Source: Membranipora membranacea (taxonomy: Eukaryota > Bryozoa > Gymnolaemata > Cheilostomatida > Membraniporidae). Taken from it: a stretch of 64,000 nucleotides of DNA. Positions within the stretch are counted from its first letter, which is position 1. The number at the start of each line of letters is the position of its first letter. Where the stretch lies: positions 12,653,001-12,717,000 of the forward strand of contig OU612067.1 in the NCBI GenBank assembly GCA_914767715.1, given 5' to 3'. The translations under genes were made by a program, and so were the position numbers. This document shows positions 47,001 through 58,200 of the stretch, piece after piece. The notes under the pieces were generated by a model. That model made no database searches. It was not told the origin of the DNA and saw only the letters and a list, made by a program, of their open reading frames with translations.

Positions 47001-50000
47001 ATCATCATCCACACCCCAATGGCCGGGATGTATTTGATTTGAATGCCACTACCAAGAGAGAGTTTAAGCTCTTAAACTAACCTATGTCCTAACATAATGG
47101 CCCGTCCCTTTATTGTGAGGACTGAGTGAAACTAAGATAACCAAGTTCTGCAGCAATCGTGCCTAGCTGTTAGTCAAAATTATATCACAAAGGAAGAAAG
47201 GGACTGGCATCTAACATAATTTGACAGCAAATATGAGATCCAGCTTAAATTTAGAACACTCTAGTTGGGAGGTTTTCCCAAACTGTTGTTAAAGCACCCT
47301 CCCTGGTTAAAGTTTGAGCTCAAATACTATTTTAGATTCATCTTCTTTTTACCAGTAACTCCAATTGAGAGTGTATGCATGCAGGCAGCTATACACAAAG
47401 TAATCAAATATTTACATGAGTGTTGAAAATAAATGTATGTATTTACTTACAGACATCAGGGAATGCCTCGGGTCGTTTGCAGTATCTCACCAAAGCAAAC
47501 ATCCAAAGATGAAATACCCATACCCCAAGTGTTCAGGTGAGTTGAGTAGTTACTGGAAAGCGCTTGTTAAATATGAATCGTCCTTGACTTGAATGATACT
47601 ATAACTTTATGAATGGGGAGCATGGGAGCAAAAACTGTTACACAATCGGTTCTGGTTGTAAATGCGTTATAGATGCTAATCAGTACCTGAAACTTTCTGT
47701 TGGCATGAATTAGCCATCTGAATGTATTCAACCGTAGAGCAGTATTTGCAGGAGGAAATATATGCAATTTGGCTCAGGCTTGAAATGGTGAAATTTATAG
47801 CTTATCTACATTTACTCAACCTCTCTCTATACCTCATGAAAACGTCCACCTAAGCTAATGAAAATTGATGCTAACATTATGTCACTTCCAAACTAGCTTA
47901 TATCTGCTCCCTTTAGGAGCACGATGAACTTCAAAACGCAAAGTATTGCTAAACAAGTTTTCTACTCACCAAAGGATAACTCCTAAAACTTTTTCTTATT
48001 TTTAGAATGGTATCAGTGATAAGTGACAGGATATTAGTAGCGTACACACTATCAGACAGAACACAGCCAGGACCTGAGGATCAGATAGAACTATCCAGTC
48101 ATAACGAGGAGTTATTCGCCATCGCTGAGTCCAGTAGAGTAGATATGACTGACATCAGAGATCATCAGCCTATCATGTCTGTACGCAGAGCCATACCTGG
48201 TGAGGGGGTCTGTGGAGGAGGTCCAAAGATTGATAGATCGTACTTTGGGAAAAAATCTATCATGTTTGACGGAACCTCTCCTGCTGACAAACACGTCATG
48301 ATATTGTAGTTTGAGGCAATTCATGTAGGTTGTGATACACATGTTCATGTATATGGTCCATTGATGACTTACCTTATGTATATCGAGTATTTTGAGCCAA
48401 TTGGTATTACACAGACAATTTAAAGCTGTCGGCCCCTACTCATGTCCCAATGCATCCAAACATGTATTATTTTTTAGAGATCCTGATCACAACTGCTTGC
48501 ATGCTTTAACTTCACTTCTTTCATCATGTGGAAACGATGTGTTATCTTCTTTCAGGATCTACAATAAGCTCATCTGACTTTGCCGATATCCTGAGAAAAA
48601 GCAGCCATTTACCACCAAAATTACCATCCAGACCCCCGACATTACGTCTGAATCCTGACTCACTATCCTCCAAGGTTCACACCAGACCTAGTATATCCAT
48701 GTACTCAGGAGGTCAGGCCGATATAGACGCTTATAACAATGAGCAACAGAGACTCGCTACACAACCTGATGTGAAAACAACTCCACCCAAAACGAACCCA
48801 GCGTTCATACCAGATGTTGTGGAAGCGAAACCTATCGAGAGATTAAGAAGAACTGAGTTCATAGACAAACCTGGGAAGAAATCAACAGCTGTACATACAG
48901 TAAAACTACCTACCAGAGATACGAGTAACAGATCCATTCTCAAAAAGTAAGTACAAGCTTGACTATTTGCCTTGTTTAGTAAACTTAATCTTTTTTTAAT
49001 TTATTCTTAAAAATAAATTGAGAGCAGAATAGTACCCAAATTATGATGTCTGTCATCACATATCTAAGATTCTCTCAGAAGATATTATGAAACTGAGTTT
49101 ACAGTAGTTGTATGAGTAAGGATTATAAGGTATGATATGAGATTGTTGAGAAGTTGGGATCTTTGGTAGCTTTCAGTATGTATCTTTTGGTCCTGATTTT
49201 ACATAATAAAAGCGCCCAGCTTCATTATGGATGCTATTTGTAGTGTCTCTTTTTTTATTTACAGGTTCAGCTCTGTGTCCGTCAGGGTAGTAAAGAATAA
49301 AAATCATCCGTCAATGAAAACAATCCTCGATAACTTCCATAACAAAAAAGACGAAGATACAAACTATGGCGGTGTGCCAATAAGGCGAAAATCTAAGAAA
49401 TCTCTCAGAGGGCTAGAAATAGTGCATGTACTTCCAGAAGCTGAATCACCAAACGGTGAGACTGACTCATCTGCACAATCGATGAATGGGATGCCTCTTT
49501 CACCAACCAATCATAAGCCAGAACAGTCATCATTAGCCAATCAGATACCAGAGATTATTAAGCAATCCAGCTCATGCTCCTCTGAGGCTTCAGATGACAG
49601 TGATGACGACAAACGAAGTGTGGAGGACTTTATACAAGATCAGTATCGGTTTCTAGATAATCACAGGGACACATCATCCTACTACAGTACACAGACATCA
49701 TCACAGCATAGCAGCCAGTATAGTCAAAGAAGTAGTGATGTCACTCCTAGTAGTCAGAGGAGTAGTAACTTGACTACTACTAGTAGTCAGCGTAGTACTA
49801 GGACTACTAGCAGTAGTGGTGACACGGTTGGTCGCAGACAGTCAGTTAGATTTAGTGCAGCTACCATAACTGTAGGTGACTCGGACTCAGAAACCGAATC
49901 TACTGTTAATGACTCTCATTTGACAACCCCGACTAGCAGCAGGAACGGGTTTTCAAGTCCGCCAAGTGTTCACAAGCTACAAGAGCCTATCCCTGATTAT

Positions 50001-50336
50001 AATCAAAATGACAGACAACCTATGAGTCACCTCGATGAGATCAAACTTCGATTTGCGCGAAGTAACAGTGGCGGGTTGAAATCTCCCAACTCCGATAAAC
50101 CACCACCTCTCAGGAGAGCAATCAGCGAGACAACACCTAAGGCTAAGGTCACCTCCCCAACTGATCCTATATCAGAGCTGAAGCTAAGATTTAGTAACAT
50201 TGAGACATCAGACAGCCTTACATCGCCATCTCAGCTTAGCCCACAATCCAAACACAGTCCGAATTCAGATCTAGAGTATGAGGATCCGTATCTACTTCCT
50301 GTCCAGCGACCTTCAGCTAAAATACGCATATCTTGA
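44069..50336 (+). CDS. CABIT-domain (GAREM/THEMIS-like) adaptor protein
   Basis: Exons 44069-44300, 45476-45782, 46674-46895, 47453-47536, 48006-48199, 48556-48946 and 49265-50336 join in matching phases to 833 residues. The N-terminal ~345 residues follow the CABIT pattern: TLPLLVQRRSGD, FLIPLNNKGFYG followed by LPYTSLSQIL, then LLPGDTIAIP and a second half LTICIRDKNRHIHI, YIEGRFYIV and GTVYTLSDITRHQGMPRVV. These align by eye with GAREM (IPVHYAGQF, LCTGDELTL, LICMNHRT, CKGRF). CABIT adaptors link receptors to Grb2/SHP2 and ERK. The C-terminal ~490 residues are disordered and Ser-rich, with a PPKLPSRPP stretch that could bind SH3 domains and a YNNE site fitting a Grb2 SH2 ligand. No C-terminal SAM domain is seen. 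ATG 44069 is the first in frame; an upstream TTG is not credible. Confidence 0.72.
44551..44607 (+). repeat. Dispersed G-rich repeat, copy 3
   Basis: GGGGCCGCCGGGCGAGGGGC followed by AAAAGTCTTGGGGG and CTCAGACTA, in the first CABIT-gene intron. Confidence 0.7.
45366..45427 (+). repeat. Dispersed G-rich repeat, copy 4
   Basis: CCCCGGCCGGATGGGG, then GGGGCAAAAGTCTGGGGGCT and CAGACTA, ending 48 bases before exon 45476-45782. Confidence 0.7.
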
Positions 50337-52065
50337 TGAGTGTAGGCTGTTTACATGCTAAATATTTCCTGATTCTAATCCAAAGCTTTTACCAACAAGA
50401 TGATGACAAAGAAGGTTCGCAGAACCATGTGACCTCTCAAGCATGATGTCTCAGATTACCACATTCCTACAACTAATAAATCTCTCTTTTGCATAATGAA
50501 TTTAATCATATTTTTACAACTGTTATATATAGTCTTTTTTTCATGAAGGACAAGTATTCTTGTTTACATTGTTACTAGTGCATACATCCGGGTTCTTTTT
50601 TTCTCTGACTATGCAATTTGACAGAGGCAGTTCATGGGTTTTACATTTTAGTATTTATTTTTTTATTGTGCTTGCCTGGTAGAACGAGAAACCTCTCAAC
50701 TGACGGGGCTGTTCCCCATTCGGCACACTGGGACAACTTCAATATATACTGAAATAAGCTAAACATTTATGTCTAACAATTTTGCAAACACTTAATTTTT
50801 TACTGCTGCTGTGGCAGAGGGAGATCATCAGTGGCAGCATCATATCCAAACTAATATATATATGGCTCAGTATCTTGCACTAAGAGACCGAAATCATCAT
50901 CTCCTGTCATTTCAAGCTAGCTTTTAGCAACACCATCGAAAAGTGATGCATACGAAACGAGTTCCACAAAGGGTTTTCTGAAACTGAATTACAATATGCG
51001 CTTTACCTAAGGGTTGGATGTGACCAATCAAAGCAGCAACAAAACATCGATACTTGAATGTGATCAGGTCTGGTGGTTGCAACACAATATCTCCCACAAG
51101 TCAGCAAAAAGTTTAATAGGGATCCAGGTTCCTAAAACCAGGAGGTTCGGAGTTATTCCTCTTTTCCCTATTACTCCTGGGTTATAATAAAGCAAGAGAT
51201 GGCCACTTTTACTGAATAATGGTTGCGCTCATAATAACCACACACCAATATTTGCAATGGCAACAATGTATTTACAAAAATATATTGATATCATAGTATC
51301 ACAATCTGTACAAACAAAAATAGACAACATTATAATAATAGTTCATTATCATGTTGTGCATTCTATGCTGTCAATAATAGTAAATATAACAATAAAATCT
51401 CTCATCATTATTTTGACATTTTCATAACACAGCTAGATGGAGAAGAAAAATACAAAACTATCAGGAACGATAATAACATTTACTTTCTTTTCGTTTTTCA
51501 AAATCTGTAGGCAATCTGCTTACGTTTATCGCAGAATTAAAATGTTGTAGTATTCATCGACGTAGGTACATGTATATACGCTCTGCTCTGAGTAAAAAGT
51601 CGATACTCAGTCTACATGGAGATAGGATTATACACGTTGTGTAGGTAGGAATATGCAAAACGCAATATACAGAAAAAGTGTGGAAAATATGAATAAAACC
51701 TTTTCTCATTGGAGATACAGTTGTGTCTACCAGCAAGGACTGAGCTTGGTAAAAAATACATACTGTCATAGTAAGCAAGAACTTTTGATGATCATACATC
51801 GAAGGGAAAAATCATGTATTTCAATGGCCTTCATTCATTTCAAACACGCCGTAACAAATCATTTATTTTGGGAGACTACCTCCCCATATACAATTGTTTT
51901 TTAAGCTGAGCACAAAACGGTCTATACACATAATGTATACTAAGTATTAGAATAAAAACTTATTCCTCATTCTAGTCTGAGAGCTCCAAGAGATTCAGAC
52001 AGATTTCATGATGTTTGGAAGCAAAGCGCCCGGCAATCGAGAAATAAGCTGTCAGAGAACTAAGG
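50337..52065. other. Convergent 3' regions of the CABIT gene and KSR
   Basis: AT-rich DNA between two stop codons on opposite strands, holding both 3' UTRs. TTTATT (minus-strand AATAAA) at 51862-51867 could end the KSR transcript. No exon recognised. Confidence 0.5.
50475..50480 (+). terminator. Candidate poly(A) signal of the CABIT gene
   Basis: AATAAA 139 bases after the TGA at 50334-50336. Confidence 0.45.
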
Positions 52066-55000
52066 CTAGTCCAGTAACCTAAAGAAGGAGTCTATACTTC
52101 TGGATAGCTGTATCGGAGGGTGAGAGGGACTACGAGTCAGTCTCTTTTTAGGAAGTCTCTCTAACATTGTACTGAGTACGGAGAAGGAGGGACGATCCAG
52201 AGTCGAATACATCCAACATTTCATCACAATCTCCTGCAATGAGATAAAATACTCAGTGTGAATATAAGAAGCTATAATTTAGTGATATGGTTTTATATTA
52301 GATTAAGAATGATTGAATTTGCTTGCATTTTGTGTCTCAAGCTGATGGGCAAGGCAGGCAAATTGGATCACTTGATCAAGTATCATATACTGATAACCAC
52401 TTCAAAAGAGCTCAGCCCTATTCTCTATCAGTTATCAGGATGGTGTTTATGACAAAGAATATCTATGAAATGAATGTACCAACATCCTAATGCCAATCGA
52501 ACCCTATTTGATGACTCATTGATGACTCCAGGATCATTGAATCATTAATATTATGAAGCCAGCAAATAATATCCCAACAGCAATCTGGCTTGATATACAG
52601 AGGGAACTTGTTGGATGATGAGGTGACATCTATTTGCCTCGGCAAATTCAATGAGCGAAGGGTTACTTTGGTAAATAACAATGTAAAAAAATCTCAACAT
52701 AATAGGAAAAGGCATAAGGTAACTGAAGCCACAATAGCAAATTCTTTTAACTTCATCACTGTTGGATTAGAAATAAAATACTAGCAAAATAAAAATATCC
52801 TAACACAAACAGTACTTACCTTTGCTTCTTTAGTCGTGTTGGTCATGTTGTATAGTGAAGGTTTCATTCCTCGTCCCACCTGCCATATAATCATCTCGGC
52901 TGTATGACTATGATGTGTGTGAGGCCAGTGACAGCACAGTAACTCATACCATATGGTACCAAACGCGAATATATCAGACTGCTTACTAAACGGCAGCTCC
53001 ACGGTAATCTCGTTAGGCTCGGTAATTCTCAGAGCTTTTATCACCTCAGGGCTCAGATAGCTCAGCCAACCTTCAGGTATTCTCATTAAATCTGATCGAC
53101 TGTACAAATACAAGAGAAATCATTCTGATATGTAGTCACTCAACATTATGAGATACTTTGTTAAAAAAATTTAATGCATCATGTATGTATGGTGTTGCAT
53201 TGAACACAGACAATTTGCAGGAAAGAATTGGGAAAATGGTATTATGATACCAAGATGGCTAGCAATATCAACAGAATTGACTTAGTAGCTTTATACCAAC
53301 GCACAACCTTGGTCTTGTCATTCTCTTGGTTATCCTCAGGCAACTTGAGGGGGAACAACTCCAAATTCAGGCAAACCGGATCAATGATTTGCAAAAGTGT
53401 TGCCTAGATAGAACTCATTCAGAGCTCAATGGCTTTGATTTTGCTTTATCAATTTGCTCCATCAGTTGCAAAAAAGCAACTCTAAACCCATGAAATGCAA
53501 ATCAACACCAGGATTTAAATCTTACCTAGAATGTTGAGAGGCAAGACGAGAGACGTTCTGTAAACCAAAATCTGAGATGACAACTTTCTCTCCTCTTTCC
53601 ACAAAGATATTCTTCGATGTTAAGTGCTTATGTATGATATCCTTAGAATGTAAATACCCCATACCCTGAAAATAGTTGAAACATTACCTTCAAATCTTAC
53701 AAATAACAGTCAAGTTGACAATTCTCAATCAGAAAAAAATTATATATTGGTCAATATGCATGATGACTATCAAGTCCCCCTATTGACCATCATGATCTTG
53801 TATACAACTACCACTAATATGACAATAAAACAAAATCACAGTTCTCCATACCCTGTTAGCAATCAAGATTTCAGATATCACTAGCATAGAGCGACATTAT
53901 TACAAAAAATATTTCCTCCAAACATGGTAAGAATTGACAAAAACAACATATGAAGTAACTAGTTTTGATTCTATTTCATTGTAAATGATCATACAAATGT
54001 ATGTTAATACTTACCTGTGTAATTTGAGAAGCTATGTTTATAGTTTTACTGAGATGTAAGCGAGAACTATTCCTGGTTTCTTTGTACAATGTATCACCAT
54101 TCACAAAACTGAAATACATGGAGTAACCTAGTGTCAATGAGAGGGCAACTTCAAATTGTAGTGACTTGGGACGCCATATGAATTTTAAAGAGACTGCATC
54201 AGGCGTTTGGAACTGTCCCAATCTCCCTTATATCTTTAAATAGCCAGGGTTCGAAGGCTGTTGCTCAGTTTCATCGGGGAGCTCGGTTCCTTTATTTGGA
54301 AATTTCATTGATTAAGAACATTGAGATAAGCTAATTAAGATGGTGAAACTCAATCAAAACAGACGGCAAAAGGGTACAATATATTCCGTACCTCGTGACA
54401 ATGGCCAGCTCGGGCGGTTTCATACACGCCCCCATAAATAATACAATATTATCATGTCGAGTTTTCTTCAGTGTTGCGATCTCCTGTTTAAAAGCTAGTA
54501 GTTGAGCATCTAAGTCCAATGCAGGGTTTATGGGTATCTTTTTGATGGCCACGGGCCCGTGCCATTGCCCTCTACAAGATACACAATTTGTTAGTATAAA
54601 AAGCACAGTCATACACCAATTGTTACTGTTCGCATGTTCTTATTGTACTACAACTTGTTTGTCATACCAGTATAAAACTGAATAGCAAGACTTTGTTTAC
54701 CTTGACATACATAATCTATATACATTAGTATACTTGTGTACATCATTCTACAAGCTTGAAGGTCTATACATCATTATACATTGCAGTATACATCGTCTTA
54801 CATGGGTTGTAATGAATAAATGCATCCATCAATATGCATACTTTCATGCATTATATACTTTTGTGTAAATAGTTATATATACTTGTAAACAGTGATATAC
54901 ACACTTATGTACATTAATACATATTTTGTACACATTGACATGGATACTTGTATACATTGGTGTACACATTGTAAACATAGTCTTATACATAAATATACAT

Positions 55001-55237
55001 ACTTGTATACATAGTTATACACACTTGTATACACTGTTAAACATACTTGTATACAGTGCCGACATGCCCTGTACCGAGTTCTTCCTCCACAGATAGCTCA
55101 GAGTATGGTATATCCCACTCTTCCAGTGCTTTACTCAGACTAGGCTGTCTGTACATAGACTGATGTAACATCACAGCCTCACCTTCTCCCCCCTTCAGCT
55201 CTGCCTGATCGGGTAACGTCTTCTCTGATGAGTTACT
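52066..55237 (-). other. KSR kinase-like domain
   Basis: Exons 55237-55047 to 52233-52066. Starts [17 protein letters not shown]. Gly loop GTGHVG (residues 670-675); VAIKK keeps the ATP-site Lys (residue 689); [12 protein letters not shown]-like segment [12 protein letters not shown]; catalytic loop [10 protein letters not shown] with His where Asp is expected (residue 784); DFG intact (802-804); LSPEV in place of [16 protein letters not shown]. The C-terminal tail is basic and Ser-rich ([10 protein letters not shown]). Confidence 0.88.
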
Positions 55238-58200
55238 CTGCAAATTCATTGATAAGAAAAGTTAGACATCATCAATTTCACAGGTATGAACACTATTGGA
55301 ACTGATTAAAAAATGATTTGCCAAAGTAAAACAATGAAAAAGAAGGGCCAAGGAGGGAAACAGGTTGTAGAAAATAATACTTAGATTTGAGTAGCATATA
55401 TTGAATCTCAGATACAAGGGCGAGGGCTTTGCTAATGCAATCGACAGACCATGATGGCTGACACGCTCATACTCACATCAATCACTGTTTGGTCACTCCC
55501 TTCAGACTTCATACAATCTGCGTTCATCTCACTGTAATAAAGCGACAAAATAATTTTGAATATTGGAAATGAAGTGCAGACATTATTTTGAGCTGTTCGA
55601 TCACAAGTAAATTAGATTGCGGCCGCTTCTCATAAAACTTGCAACATAGTGTGAAGATAACAACCCTCTTGTTTTGAAACGGAGGAATTTGCAAAACCAT
55701 CAACGCATCACTCTGCTTTATTATTATCCGCTTACTGACTTTTACCACAGATAAAATGCAGACTTTGCTAAGAACCGGTAGATAGTGAGGCGGAGAATAA
55801 CTTACACAGTACCACGAGATGCTATCATAGTATCCTCAGAGCCTATAGTACTTACTGTACTAGTTAATCTCTCCTTCTCTTCTAACCTATAGTAGCAATA
55901 AGAACAATGATGATAATATTCATATTATAGTCCTGGCAGTCCGGGGTCATCAAACTGGAGAGGCATTACTACTTATTTACACATACAATAAACATGTTTT
56001 GGGGTGATAGATTGTGTCCAGAATATGGCAGACTATGCTCAGATTTTATCAGCATTTATCCAGCTGTCACACTTTGTACCGATTAGCTGTTGAAATTGAA
56101 GCTCTAACCAATTTCGCGTCAACAAGGACGGTCAACTCAAAATAGGAGAAATGTTTGTTTGCTTAACCCACCCGCCCTGAACTGACATTCGCCTCTTTCC
56201 GATAATAACATCACTACCATCATCAAGGAACTCAACGAGTTACAACCTCAGTTTGAATACATGTAAAGAAACTTGGTGAGAGAAAGATCAACTTGCACCA
56301 AGTAAGTTGACACGTATGCATATACATGTAATATGAGCAGAACCTATCCTTACGTTAGAGGCCTGTCCACTTCATCCTGATCTCCAGCCTCCTGATTGTG
56401 ATCTGTTATAGAGTGATTCTGGTTCTCTATATCACTAGTGGAGAGAAGGTGCCCCTTACTATTAGACCTTATGACGATCTGACTGCCGTTACGGCTCACT
56501 GATCGGCCCATAGACCGATTACCCAGTGAGTTTAGAGTTCCTGAAGGATAGATGAAGGATATCTGTTGGAGGTTAGCTGGTGATCCCTGAGACGACATTG
56601 CACCATCTAAAACAAATGAGGAGGATATTGAGTAATAAAGACATATTTTTCGATTCCTCAGTCTAAAGCTGAACCAAACAGCCCCAACTGGTGCCTATAT
56701 GGACGCTCAAATGTACTCTGAACAAGTGAAGCAATGAACTTCCTCTCCCTCAGTTCATTGAGTGAAGTTACCACCAGATTCTCATAGGCGCCACACAATC
56801 CTCCGTATTTATATTTTCATATATCATGTTATCATTGAATAATATAATATATAATATATCTTGTCTTATTATGGGGGAGGGTAGTGTTTATTGGAACATA
56901 ATTTTCAAGAAAACGTGTGAGTAACATCCATAGACATCAAAGACACCAAATTGCGTATTAATTATTACTGATAGAGCAATTCATTGATGTCAACAGCAGC
57001 AGAGGGAGTAATAAGGGGTTGATTTAATCCTAGAATTATATGATATCAAGGAGAAACCTTGATAAAATATGTATAACATATAATTAATTAATGTTTTTTT
57101 ATTTATTTTATATAAATAATATAATATGTTGATGACTTACAGAGTGGAGAAGAAGGAGAGGAGGAAGTATAAGAAGAAGCAGAGCTGGAATCTTGTATAG
57201 AAGTACCTCGTCCTGGTCTTCTAAATGTACCGCTGTATGTACTCAACTGTGGTGAGCCTGAGAAATCAATACGAATAACACAGTTAACTGTATGACAAAA
57301 ATTGCTTCATAGCATTTGCACAAATCTATTTAAAAGTTCCATATTTGATATCGTCAGGATTGTGAAGAAATAAACCTAGTTTTATTAAAAAAAACTAACT
57401 CAATATATATACTTATATTTCTCACCTTGTGCCGCTGCTGACGCCGGACTATGTAGTGAATTATTATCACATAATTTATACGCTTCCTTAGCTAGATCAT
57501 CACTTAGTCCACACGAGAACTGGGAGATGTGCTTCTCGCAGTCTTTGTGACATTTGTACCTGCAACAGATCATGATTATTGATTCAAAATAATAAGAACA
57601 AAATATAAGTCAGTGGGGTCATATCAGACACCTAAACCAGGGAGGGTGGGATATCCCACCCTCCCTGCCTAAACCAAAAAGTCATACCAATTCATCTGTA
57701 ATTGGAGTTGCCTCCCTTGACAATAAAGGGAAGGCAACTCCAAATACAGGCAGACTGGCTTAAACTTGATCTTGCCTAAACCTGTAGAATAATGGCAAAC
57801 AACTTGGGCCCGACAAAGGCTCGTGGTCAATTGATAGCTGTGGAGCTTGCACCAAGGATCCACCGAGTGAAAATTGAGTAGTTCTACAGCAAACGACTAG
57901 TTAATTTCGTCAATTTCTGTCGTTGTCAGTTTTAATTCCAATTTTACATGTTTTGTTTTATTGCCATTTAGTAGGATAATCACTGGTAGTCATAATCCAC
58001 ATTATTGCCTCCCTCAAACATACAGATATTTTTCAGAGTACCATTCCTAGCTGTCGGAAGCAAATAACACCTACCTGCAATGTCGACACACTCTGGCGAC
58101 TTTAAAAGTAATCTGCTTCTTACAAAAGTCACATTTACCAAGCTTGAACTTCTTTGTCTCAAACTTGTGTTCTATTCGATGGCTTGGAGTATACCTCGTT

